NCBI GenBank assembly: GCA_012845835.1
Contig: JABAKD010000029.1
Span: 5,489,405-5,553,404 of the forward strand
Length of the DNA stretch: 64,000 bases
Direction: 5' to 3'
Source: Undaria pinnatifida
Lineage: Eukaryota > Sar > Phaeophyceae > Laminariales > Alariaceae
Position numbers and translations under genes: made by a program. Positions 53,395 to 64,000 of the stretch are shown one piece after another. The notes below the pieces were generated by a model that saw nothing but the letters and a program-made list of their open reading frames with translations, ran no database searches and was not told the origin of the DNA. Numbering within the stretch: position 1 is the first letter of the stretch; each line of letters begins with the position of its first letter.

Positions 53395-55770
53395 CCCCCC
53401 CCGCCGGCCTTTTTTAAAATATTTTTTCCTGTTCCCTCTTGTTCAAACGACCCACCTAAGATCGAAATCGGCCAGAGTAATAAACACTTCTACGCAATTG
53501 ATATCACGTCATTATCTTTCTAGCCATCCATGACGTAGCTTGAATTCATCTCCCCCCCCCCCCCCCCCCGCCAACGCCCCCCCCCCCCCCAATACCCCCC
53601 CCCTTCCCCACCACCCGCACGATCGCCTAGACCTAGCACCACGCGTACAGCAAACCCCTTCATACATGCGACCTAAACCTGTTCAAAACCCTTCCCCCCC
53701 AAAAAAAAATACTCCCCCCCCCCCTTCCCCTCCCCACCCCCCCTTTTTTTCCCCTGCTCCCTCTTGCTCAAACGCTCCACCTAACATCGAAATCACCTCA
53801 TTATCTTTCTAGAGCCATCCATGCCGCTGCTCCAATTCACCCCCCCCCCCCCCCCCAACGCCCCCTCCTTCCCCACCACCCGCACCATCGCCTAGACCTA
53901 GCACCACGCGTATAGCAAACCCCTACACCTATGCGACCTAAAGCTGTTAAAAACCCTCTTGCCCCCCCCCACCCCCAACCCACCCCCTCGAACACTCCGT
54001 CCTCTCCGTTGTACGACTTACAGGATATACATAATAAACTGGTGCATTCCTTCCTAAACCGTCAGATTTATCCCCTTCAAGGATTTGTAGTTTCCACGCA
54101 CAGATTGAGTTGCCCCGCCCATCCCCCCCCCCCCCCCCCCCCCCGCTCCCTCTTGTTCAAACCCATACCCCAACGCCCTTAGAAACTCCGCCCGCCCCTC
54201 ACCGATGTTACGACTTACAGGATACACTTGACAAACATATGCATTTCCTTCCACGGCTGTCAGATTTTGTCCCCCTCAAAAACGGGTTTTATAGTTTCCA
54301 CGCACAGACTGACTAACATCACCCTGTTGACCCTGATAGCTACACTGTAGTTCCAAGGGGAGTCGCCGACCTATATCTTTAATGAGGACACACAACCCGT
54401 ATAATACGCGCGATCGAGGTATCACACACACAGCTTGCATAGATGCGTTTCGACAAAATCTCCGATGTCACAGCTGGAGTGTGCTTTTATTTTTATAATA
54501 TATAATAATGAGCACCAGACATGGACGCGACATCTACAGAACCACAACATCTTGGACGATAGTGGAAATAAAACAGGGCGTATAATCGTACACTTGATAA
54601 TAATAATGTGAAAAGAAAGTACAGGCAGATATGTTAAAATTGCGGTAGACCACACTAAACCACACTACCAGTCTATTACGTAGGGTATTTCGTACATACC
54701 GTCTGCATGATCGCCTCCCAACCTATGCCAAACAAAGTATGACTAACGAAGTAACGTAATTGAGCGCGGGTACACCAAGCGTTCCTTTCAGAACACTGAC
54801 GATTCGCACTTCTCCCTCTCGTGCTCAATGGTGTGGTGACATTTCATGACCACATCTAACATCAAATCTTCTAGAGCAATAAACAATAATACCAGGCAGA
54901 TGATGCTAGAGGGATGCCTTCCTGCAACAACCGTCAGATTTATCCCCTTTAAGGATTTATAGTTTCCGCGCACATATTAAAGTGTCCCGCCCGAACCCCC
55001 CCCCCCCCGCCCCCCCCCCTCCTTTTTTTTTTCCCGCCCCCTCTTGTTTAAACGCCCCACCTAGCATCGAAAGCTGCCAGAGTAATAAACACCTCCACGC
55101 TCTTGATATCACCTCATTATCTTTCTAGAGCCATCCATGCCGCTGATGCAATTCCCCCCCCCCTCCCTCCCAACGCCCCCTCCTTCCCCACCACCCGCAC
55201 CATCGCCTAGACCTAGCACCACGCGTATAGCAAACCCCTACATCTATGCGACCGAAAGATGTTTAACAAACCCTTTCGCCTCCCCCCCACCCACCCACCC
55301 CCTCGAACGCTCCGCCCTCTCCTCACTGGTTGTAGGACTTACAGGATAGGATCTATAGTTTCCACGCACAGATTGAGCTGCCCCACTCGTCCCGACCCCC
55401 CCACCGCTCCCTCTTGTTCAAACCCAGGCCCCCACGTCCTTAAAAACTCCGCCCTCCCCTCACCGGTTATACGACATACATACAGGATTAACTTGACAAA
55501 TTGACGCTTTTCCTTCCACAGAGAGATGTCAGATTTTGTCCCCCTCAAAAACGGGTTTTATAGTTTCCGCGCACAGGCTGACTAAAATCACGCTGTTGAC
55601 CCTGACAGCTACACTGTAGTTCCAAGGGAAGTCGCCAACCTATATCCTTACTGAGGGCACACAACCCGTAATACGCGCGATCGGAGCATATCACACACAG
55701 CTTGCAAATATGAGTTTCGACAAAACCTTCGATCTCACAGCTGGATGGAGTGTACTCATGTTTTTATAAT
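53395..55770. repeat. Duplicated segment of about 1.3 kb with nested units
   Basis: Copy A (about 53450-54500) and copy B (about 55030-55770, with a partial unit at 54900) share several blocks in the same order. These are AGAGCCATCCATGCCGCTG, CCTAGACCTAGCACCACGCG, GACTTACAGGATA, CGTCAGATTTATCCCCTT and TGACCCTGACAGCTACACTG. They are followed by CGCGCGATCG..ATCACACACAGCTTGCA. The offset is about 1270-1320 bp. Within each copy the GTCAGATTT..TATAGTTTCC unit occurs twice. Poly-C runs vary in length. The last block also occurs at 1080-1200 in the SDHB intron. Confidence 0.8.
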
Positions 55771-57329
55771 GCTACATTGTCGGAGGGCAAAAACAATGAT
55801 AATAATAATAATGATATCCCGTGATGATGTGATGACGGTGATATATGGTTGATTTTGTTGCTGGTTTATTTTCGTACCAGGTGGCCGTGTCGCGTCTCCT
55901 GTTTCTTGTTGCCATAATTTTGTTTTTTTTCCTTTGCCCGCTCTCATCAGGCATGATATACCAGGTATAAGTTATACGAGTATGTATGCGCGCAGGGGGT
56001 TTACGAATGCATGGGAGTCGTTCTACGGTAGTAGTCCCCCCCAACTTTTATTTAGCGATATCGCCTGTTCCAAAACCGGCTCCCGGTCGTATCTCCTGAA
56101 TGAAATAAATGCGGTGTCCCTCGACACCACGACGTCATCGATCGATAGGCCTTTGCACACGAGAAAATTTATGGGTGTGTGTGTGTTCTTCACATTAAAC
56201 CGTTTGGGTGAGGTACTTCGTTTTCAATTGCATCCTTCCTTGCGCCGAGCATCCATGAAACGCTCGTTAAAGGAATTCGCTGGTTTCGGGGGGGGGGTAT
56301 CGAAGAATCTGTCACATACATACATACATGGCGAGAAGTTGGGGGTTTTATCCGCAAGTAGAGAGAGAGCACACAAAGCTTTTTTTGTTTGTGGTGTGCA
56401 CCCCGCGCATTAAAGAGCTATACGAGCACGGTGTATACAGTAGTACCGGTATATAGTTGAGACATATCTGCTGTATATAATAGTAGTAGTATAGACTATA
56501 TAGATAGTTAGTTGTTGTGATATTGTCTACAATTATTGGCGAGCATTGCACATCGTCGGCAGCCGTGGCTTTCAATACAGGTCGGTATATATACGGTATA
56601 TATACCTGGTACCTCCAAGGACTTGTACCTGGAACGAATGTCCTGTGCGCGGTCAGATTTAGTTAACGGTTGGATGGATCGGTTGGATCGGTTGGATGGG
56701 TATGTATGGCGAGTGATAACGGGTGACAACACTGAGTGGTCGGTTTTGTGGCCCGGTTTTCTGCAAACTCAAGCGAACCCGAAACATTTAGAGCCATCGA
56801 TCAAAAGTGTGTACCACATGGTATATACGTATGTGTCGATTGCTTTTTCTAGCCTCGTTGGGATGCATACACGCATGCATGCAGCATGGTGCTGTGTGCA
56901 GTATAAAAGTATAACAATTATATATAATTATTTAGTCTATTTACGCGTGCTCGCTTTAAGTGCAATTATACCTGTACTCTACTTTTTTTCGACTGTGACT
57001 GCGAACTCATATATAACATATAATATACTTGATAATATATACTCCGGACTATATGTGTATATATATACAAAACAACAACTATAACTAACTGCTGTGTATA
57101 ACAATGTCATGCACAATAATAATAAAGCAACAACGGTGCTGCTGCCTATCTATCTAGTCTATATACCGCACACAACAACAAGAAGTGAGCACCCTCCTCC
57201 AGGACATCATAGGCAGCAAGCGGCACAGCAAGCAGCGCCTTCCTTCTCCGCCTTTTCATATATTTTATGCATCAACCGCCGTTCTTCCCTGGTACCTGGT
57301 ACGTATTATACGATCGACTCGAAATACGT

Positions 57330-57534
57330 CATGAGTCTAATAATATGTGAGAAGAGGGGGTGGACTTTCTTTTCGCGCGTTTTCTTCGCGACCACACTCC
57401 TTCTTACTTGGGTTCCCAACTCGCATCATGTATTGTACTTCTTCCACGGTGTGTCATCATCAGAGCAGGCGGTGCACCCTGTCTGTGTGGACTCCTGGGT
57501 TGCACCCACCAAATCGCCTGTGGTTGATAAAAAT
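57330..57534 (+). CDS. Candidate first exon with signal peptide
   Basis: From ATG 57330 the frame reads MSLIICEKRGWTFFSRVFFA, TTLLLTWVPNSHHVLYFFHG, VSSSEQAVHPVCVDSWVAPT, then KSPVVDKN before a consensus AAT|GTAAGT donor in phase 0. A basic n-region and a hydrophobic core suggest a secretory signal or anchor. A possible next exon (KYEYYVQLLFLSLCETFVCG, from 57643 after CTATGCAG) fits the phase. No family is recognised. Confidence 0.3.
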
Positions 57535-58525
57535 GTAAGTAAGTTCACATTTTCTTTGATATATTAAATATAGTCTATACACTACCAGCACTACTACTCT
57601 GTATAATAAATGAATGGTCTCTGTCCTCGTAACAAACTATGCAGAAGTATGAATATTATGTTCAACTGCTTTTTTTGTCTTTGTGCGAAACTTTTGTTTG
57701 TGGTGCATCCATACGCACGCGGTGGCAGGTTGCTGTACGAGGGGGGAGGGTTGTCGTTGTTGTTGTTGATGTTGTTATTGTTCTCACATTAACTCGCATA
57801 ATCAAGTCCGTGCACTGCTGCTGTGGTCACAGGTCAGGGTACGTCTATCTGCGATACGATCGTTTAATAACTCTCAAAGTCAGAAGAAGTGCACCAGCCG
57901 TGTATCACATACCTGGTACATAATATACTCCCAAGGTGTACGATACCACACCTTACATACTACATATTCACAACCTTGCCTGTACAGTATGTACACTCAC
58001 TCGTATTCATCCAGGGATCCTGTACGAGTCATACCTGGTAATCCAGTATCCTGGGAAATCTAGACATGAAAAATGTGTTTATTTCGGATTTTCTCACGTC
58101 TCCCTCCTCTCGCAGAAGATACACTCGAATATTTATCTCCAGCAAAGATACGAAATTCTCCCTCCGTTCGATGGCGTCGATTGCTGTCTCCCAAACAAAA
58201 AACTCCCAGCGCAAAGCATTTTATTACTCACACTCAGTACTCGAGGACCGCCACCTGTACGGGAGGTGCGTCCCAGGTTACAAAGTCAAACAACACCACG
58301 GGTGTACCTCAGCAACAGGAAGGGCAGCAGCATCATCGCCGCAGCGTGGTCATCCTCAGGTAGAGGGGATCCGGAGGCGTAGCGGTGGTGGGCTAAGCAG
58401 GAGGCCTTCTCCTCTCCCTTTCCACTCGCCGGGGAGGGGGGCTGGGCTCTGAACCATTGCTGTCGAATTGCACTCGGATTATCGCATCCCCTTTGTTTGC
58501 TGTTTGGTACGGACGCACATAAGAG

Positions 58526-58696
58526 ATGGGAGCTGGGTCGAGCGCGCCGCAGTCTGCGAGGACGGAGTGCGGGGTGGAGGTGGCGGTGAAGGATCGATAT
58601 CACGCCTACCTCCCGAAAAATATCGACCGGCACGTCGTGCTCACGGAGGGGAAGGTTAAGCTGGTGCACGATCACTGGAACTTTATCGCAGACGAG
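58526..58696 (+). CDS. Candidate first exon of a globin-like, N-myristoylated protein
   Basis: ATG 58526 opens MGAGSSAPQSARTECGVEVA, VKDRYHAYLPKNIDRHVVLT, EGKVKLVHDHWNFIADE and ends at a GAG|GTGAGG donor in phase 0. MGAGSS has the N-terminal Gly and Ser-6 typical of N-myristoylation sites. VLTEGKVKLVHDHWNFI resembles the A helix of globins (LT..x..V...W..I). No following exon with the heme-pocket histidines was identified before the window's end, so a globin identity is tentative. Confidence 0.4.
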
Positions 58697-60962
58697 GTGA
58701 GGGTGGGTTTGGGTGCTTCATCTAGATACGGCTTATTTTTAGTACGAATATGGCCCCAACTATAATATCCGTTACAATCGTCTCACAGTTGGTAAAAGTC
58801 GTTTATATTTAGACCCGATCAGGTGTGATTATTTCCGCGCAGTATATAGATGATGGATGCATCATGGATGGTGGTACTGCTCTCGTCCGAGCGTCAACAA
58901 AAGCGACTGCTGGCCGATGATTGTGACAACCCCAGAGAGCTTTGATCAGGTATCAGGAGGAAGCCCAACAGAGCGGTAGCGTAGTCTAAAGACTATTTAT
59001 TGTCTCCTGTTTACCGGTCTCAGTTCCGAGTCATCACGTGGTGACGCGCGACGTTACTTACCTCAGGTTCTTCGCATTATTCCTATTATTAAGTGCGATT
59101 TTTGAGATTCGTGGCGTTGTCTTTTATCGTACCGATTTCACAATGCGTACCACACGACCCGTATATTTTTGTCGAAGTTTTCAAGCACGAATAATTTCGT
59201 TCCGGCAATTGTTTTGAGCAGCATCGAACCTGGGTACCCTCTGCTGTTGTTGCCAGAACTCCTGCGTGCGTGCATACGCAGCAAGCAGCAGCCTCCTTCC
59301 GATTACCATGGTTCATATTCATATGATGGCGATGAGCCTAATGCATCATCAACGTCTCGTGTCGAGGAAAGGCATACGTACGCTATGGGATCATCGCAAA
59401 AGGCTGTACGAAGCAGGTCATGTTTGTTGCATATCGTGCCGACAGCAGAGAGGAAATTCCATCGGCATAAATAATTCAAGTGCACAAACAGATGGCAGTG
59501 TTGCCCAAAGTGTCAGGCATCAACATCGAGCATCTTTGCAAAAACAATTGCACACATAGGTAGACCACCTGTCACCAGTCAAGTCCGGTACTAATAGTTG
59601 GCAAGAGTTAATGTGAGACAACAACAACAGTAGTTGGTGTGGCAGATTGCCTCACCATGTTTATCCCATGCGAGACAGAGCGGAGATCTTATGTGCAGCA
59701 CTGGGTCGACAGCAGACACGAACTGCGAACGCCAGCGAATGAAATGCTGAAGCAGATGATGATAACGGCGTTTTCTCCAGGACGACGGTCCCTCTGTACT
59801 TTTAAAGCGTCTCCCCACAAGCCTTACGCACATGCACATAGAAGAGTTACCTGGCCAGTGCCATGACGATGATGCCGATGGTGATAGAAGTAACTGATAG
59901 AGGTGGTGGCCATTGATAGGTAAACACGCGTTTTTGCTGCTGCTCGTACTGCTGGCTGATCTCGCATCCCATGGAATATTGAAATGCGAAACACGACAAC
60001 GAGCAATGAAATAAAAAGCCCGATAAAATCCATCAAACTTCATTCGTCGTCCACACAACATACACAACTTTACAGCAGCAGCAGTGTCTGTACAACACGC
60101 CCACAAGCAGCAAGCAGCGGCAGTAGTAGCAGCAGCACTGGTAAGCCACTTGCGAGCAGAGGCGATGCTTCCCTCGGTCGGCAGTGTACAACAGGCCTGC
60201 TCTCGGATGAAGCCCTCGGTATTTCCTCCTAGCATCACCTGCCAGGAGGACCTCCCGGTACAACCTGACAGTATACCGTGGCCGCCAAAATCGGAAGCAG
60301 TGCGGCAAGTCTATTTTGCTTGGTTGGATCATATCCTACTTTTGGCTTCATTTTGGAATAGTAAATATATCTTGATAATAGTATTCTCGCGATTTCGAAT
60401 TTGCATCTAATTTCCTTGTTTGTGCCCAATCGAAGATTTTGGTGAAGCTCATATTTGCAAGCTGTGTGTGATACTCCGATCATACATGGCAATCCCACTA
60501 AGATTTGCACGAGTACCGGCATCAGGACGATAAATGGCATTTTGAATGACTCGAACTTTGCCCGAAACATGATAAAACCATTTTTTGTGCTGAAATGAAT
60601 GTAAACGAGAAATAAGACTATTTGGATAGAAACTTTCACACGACAGATGGATAAAAAAAACCGTTCTTGTTCTTGCACTTGAATTATTAATAGCGTCGAC
60701 CACACAAATTGAGGATTACACTCACCTGGTGAACGAGGACAGCAGTAGTAGCGGCCACGTGTTTAGAGAGATTATTTAAGAGAAAGTACGGATTTCTGGG
60801 ATTTAAGGGAGTCAAATTGGCTTGTCGCCTCCAAACTCGATATAAGAGAGAATTTGTCATATATATTTCTGTCCAACACACGGGTATCAAGGGTGCACCA
60901 GGTACTCTCGGTGGGGACATTTTGCTCACTACCAACAAACAGATTGAGCAGTGTTGTTGTAA
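58697..60962. other. Interval without a recognised gene
   Basis: Open frames overlap on both strands at 59591-60238 (-), 59639-59866 (+) and 60084-60410 (+). Some have coding-like stretches (for example HELRTPANEMLKQMMITAF on + near 59720), but none has a consistent splice pattern or a family match. If the globin-like gene is real, its later exons lie in this stretch or beyond it. Confidence 0.35.
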
Positions 60963-61103
60963 GGCTTAGTTTGGGTAAGCTCGTATTGGTTACCCTTTTG
61001 CAAGTGGCCAAACGGACTAATACCCCGCTAACTCCTTGACAAATGGCGTCGTCGACAGACTATGTTATTTTTTCGGGTCGTGGGTTCGAGTCCCACATCT
61101 ACC
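60963..61103 (+). repeat. tRNA-like SINE, copy 2
   Basis: GGCTTAGTTTGGGTAAGCTC is followed by TTTTGCAAGTGGCCAAACGG, CAAATGGCGTCGTCGACAGA and GGGTCGTGGGTTCGAGTCCC, then ACATCTACC. The T-arm GTGGG-TTCGAGT-CCCAC is perfect. It aligns along its full length with the inverse complement of 34476-34610. Confidence 0.75.
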
Positions 61104-61487
61104 TTGAATATACTTTTTTTTCAGACTTCCTCCGTCGAACTTGAAAAATACAAAAATACTCACAATACTTTCCTGGTATACCCAAGAAATGAAACCGGTT
61201 GGGGGTTGTAACGAAGACCACTGATAGGGACGGCTCACGCTATACCTACAATGGGACTCGAAGGGTGCGCCAGCTAGCGTTGGGCTGCGAAAGCAACTGA
61301 GTTAAATCGACACACGACGCGTATGAAAATACGTGGAAGTGTGGTGAGCTACGTAGAGCTTTATTTTTCCCCATCCGCCGGAGGATAAAAAAAAAAAAAA
61401 AAAAAAAGTTGGATATTGACAGGTCCGCCCGTATATTATCCGGCCGACCTGCTATCTCGCGGTTTCAGGGGGGGAAAGTATTATACG

Positions 61488-61577
61488 GCCTAGTTTGGGT
61501 AAGCTAAGCTATAGACTAGTTGGTTAACCTTTTGCAAGTGGTCAAATGGACTAATACCCCACTAATGCCTTTACACA
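61488..61577 (+). repeat. tRNA-like SINE, copy 3 (3' truncated)
   Basis: GGCCTAGTTTGGGTAAGCTA is followed by GGTTAACCTTTTGCAAGTGG, TCAAATGGACTAATACCCCA and CTAATGCCTTTACA, and then the homology stops. The T-arm is absent. It lies about 400 bp from copy 2. Confidence 0.7.
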
Positions 61578-62489
61578 GCAGTGTGTCCACAAGGTGCTGA
61601 CGCAAACTGACGTTAGAAAAATGAATGATATGTCTTCCACCAGCTATTATTGCGGCAATTAGGCAAGCGAGGGCGTTCAAACGCGTTTATTTTTTTCAAG
61701 AGAAGAGAGTGCGTTCTGCACTATTTATGCCATTTCGGTACACCGGCTTCCGAATTTATTATTTTTCTGTAAATCTCGGGCTGCCTTTTTCTTTTTGCTC
61801 ACGGTGCTTCCTTGACGTTACCATACTTCAGGTACCTTATTATGCTATCGTGTACAATACCAGTGCAGTACCGGGTATACCCGCCACGTGCACTTGTGCC
61901 TTGTGCGCAGTTAGTTGTTGCTTACCCTTGCAGAAGTACCTGGTATTCCGCACGTTGTTCGCGTATGTATGACAACCGGTTATCTCATGGCAGGTACACA
62001 CGTGCACACCAGGGCGTAAAATAGGCGTCCGGCACCACCACGAGCCGTAGACGAGGTGCGGTCCCCCGCAGGAACATTTCTGCTTCTTACCACTTGTTGC
62101 GAAGGTGTCCAGTACATGCTGTGCGATAGACGATATAATGGCTGTGATTCTCGTTGCTAAGTTGAACCTGGCACCTGGTCGACGCTTGGTTGCCTGGCTC
62201 CAGTTTGTGTGGGCAACACGACTTTTGAGTATAAAAATAATTAAAAGAAGGGTTTCTTTTTTTCGGGCAATTCTCGAGCCAAACAATTTTGAGGTTTTCT
62301 ATTTTTTGTCGATCTGCGTGCTGGATGTACAGTTAGTAGCGGCTACCATTTTTCCTGGTACAATTTAAGAGAGTGTGGTTCGAAGCCGGTTTTTCTCTCT
62401 TAAATTCGGCTTTCTCTTATTTTTATACCGTTTTGTACCGATACAAGAGAGACTTTATCTTAAATCGTATCCTTTTCGAAAGGCCGTTC

Positions 62490-62660
62490 AAGATGAGCAC
62501 AACGCTACAACTCTGCCGCATAGCAGCAGCGGTAGGCAACACCATTTATGTGAGGTCGCAGATGACAGACAGTAGGCAGCATGCGGAGAGCACAACGCAA
62601 CAACCCTGCCGCACAGCAGCAGCGGTAGGCACACCATTGGTGTGCGACGCCACGCTATGT
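62490..62660. repeat. Roughly 85-bp tandem repeat, two units
   Basis: GAGCACAACGCTACAACTCT followed by GCCGCATAGCAGCAGCGGTA and GGCAACACCATT is repeated as GAGCACAACGCAACAACCCT, GCCGCACAGCAGCAGCGGTA, GGCACACCATT. A third fragment (CATGCGGAGAGCAAAACGCTA) appears near 62918. Confidence 0.75.
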
Positions 62661-62849
62661 TGCGGCGAGTTGGTTGTGTCGGAACCTGTCATAATTCGTC
62701 ACCCCTCGACCATACCACACGTTTCTTTCTGCTGTGCTGCCGCTCTGGGTGCGCGTGTCCATCGATGCGAAAACATAGGGACCTTTGAAATAGTCATAAT
62801 TTAGATACCAATCCATCCTTAGACTAGACAATACATTTACGTCCACAGA

Positions 62850-64000
62850 AGCAGTTCTTTAACGAGTATTTTTTCTGTGATTTTTGCGAAGATCGCAGGT
62901 AGCAGACAGCAGACAACATGCGGAGAGCAAAACGCTACAGGTAGGACCATGTGCGCGCGTGCCGTATCCTCTCTTTGCAGCGGCGAGTTGCTTTTGTCAT
63001 AGCATGTCACGTTCTATTGTCCTCTTGCTCCCTCGTTCTCAATACGTGCCGCATCCCACGTGCCCCTTCTCGCTTCCTGGCGGTCCCTAAGCTGGAGTTT
63101 GAAGTGTGACGCTCTTCTCCAAATTATACATACCATACGGCGGTGTAAAAGTTTTGTGTGTTGTTGTCAATTGTGTGCATTTTCTCAGATCCGTCGTGGG
63201 CACGTCTATATCGAGTACCCAAAAAGTGCTAAAAGTATTGCTATAGTCTAGTCTATTGAGCAAATACACCCAAGAAGAAGTACTACTGCTGTGCGGGTTA
63301 AATCCGAATTCATTGTTTTTCCCGGCAAGTTTTTTCGTGTGAACAAACAAAAATGGTCATTAAAACATTGCGTCCGGTAGTGACAATGATAATGTGTCAT
63401 TGCGCCACTCCCCTAGGCACGTGCCGGAGGGGAACCTTGTATTATTTCAGATGGTTGCAGGTTTCGTGTAGCAGTAGTAGTAGCTGGTTACCTGGTAACT
63501 CGAAACGTAACTAACTGCTAAATAACCACCCACTCATCCCAGCACAGCGCGGCAACCAGCAGCCCGATTTGCTTTGCGTGGTCGATGCTCTGACATTTTT
63601 TCTTAATTTTTCCCTCTGTGAAGTTCCAAGAGTAGTAGTAGTAAAAAGCGCACAGGAAGCAGGAACAAAAAGAAATATATATGACGAATTGTTTTATTAC
63701 AAGCTTCGTCTTCAGGATGTGGTTAGCCTCGAATCCCGGGGGTACCGCTAGTCGAAATAGGGGGGGGAAAAACAGGGTTTTCCACGGGTCACTTACTGCA
63801 GTTCGTGTCGGTTTCGGGTCGCCCTGACTCGACCCGACTCCTGTCATGACCCGTGATCATCCCTGGAAAAAAGCTATTGGAAACTGCGTAGTAAAGAAAA
63901 ACCATTATTATATTATTGATAATGAATGGCCACCGCTCAAGTCACCCAGCAAGTGACACCGACCAACACGAACCAGATTATTGCTTATGGTAGTCTATCC
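62850..64000. other. Right end, no gene seen
   Basis: It contains a repeat fragment near 62918, a TACCTGGTA palindrome (63489) and AT-rich stretches. Open frames are short and mutually overlapping, with no splice-supported coding signal. Confidence 0.4.

Noticed and set aside
59591-60238. 215-codon - strand ORF
   Set aside because: It has scattered Cys/Trp/His, overlaps two + frames of equal appeal, and has no splice or family support.
1-64000. CRISPR arrays, rRNA genes, bacterial operons
   Set aside because: The repeats are microsatellites, minisatellites or dispersed elements without equal unique spacers. No rRNA signature was seen, and all recognised genes are spliced.

Overview
The window looks like nuclear DNA of a complex eukaryote, most probably a stramenopile of brown-algal type. 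The reasons are several GT-AG spliced, intron-rich genes, CAG/CTG-rich low complexity inside coding sequence, long introns packed with tandem repeats, short TTAGGG-type tracts and many small dispersed repeats. The lineage is an inference; no rRNA or organelle marker is present to fix it.

I reassembled five genes from exons whose splice phases agree and whose products belong to recognisable families. (1) At the left edge, + strand, are the last two exons of the succinate dehydrogenase iron-sulfur subunit (898-1448). (2) At 14069-18105, +, is a five-exon 2-oxoglutarate/Fe(II) dioxygenase of the isopenicillin N synthase type. (3) At 21074-25739, -, is peptidyl-tRNA hydrolase 2 (four exons seen, the 5' exon missing). 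(4) At about 35104-38550, +, is a TrmK-type tRNA adenine methyltransferase, with a decayed tandem copy of its third exon. (5) At 41274-48308, +, is the spliceosomal Sm protein F, two exons separated by a 6.7 kb intron. Two further - strand genes are structurally convincing but without a function I can name: an RS/polyQ-rich protein (6133-9952) and an acidic, Q/H-rich protein ending in a compact conserved-looking domain (10477-12443). Several single exons are listed at lower confidence (a globin-like N-terminus at 58526, a TM exon at 32861, a carrier-protein-like exon at 39306 and others).

Layout: 1-1448 SDHB 3' end; 1449-6132 mostly low-complexity intergenic DNA; 6133-18105 gene-dense; 18106-21073 a cluster of MITE-like and tandem repeats; 21074-25739 PTH2; 25740-35100 repeat-rich DNA with isolated candidate exons; 35104-38550 TrmK-like; 39300-40851 two candidate - strand exons; 41274-48308 SmF, whose intron holds at least five kinds of tandem repeat; 48309-58500 repeat-rich DNA with a duplicated 1.3 kb segment; 58526-64000 a candidate exon and tRNA-like repeats. 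The genes are housekeeping (respiration, translation quality control, tRNA modification, splicing) and are not organised as a pathway cluster.

The most unusual signal is not a gene. The palindrome TACCWGGTA occurs about 18 times by hand count where about 0.5 would be expected, and it is scattered through introns and intergenic DNA. Other notable signals are a tRNA-like SINE family, two MITE families, the dead tandem exon in the TrmK-like gene and the repeat-stuffed SmF intron.
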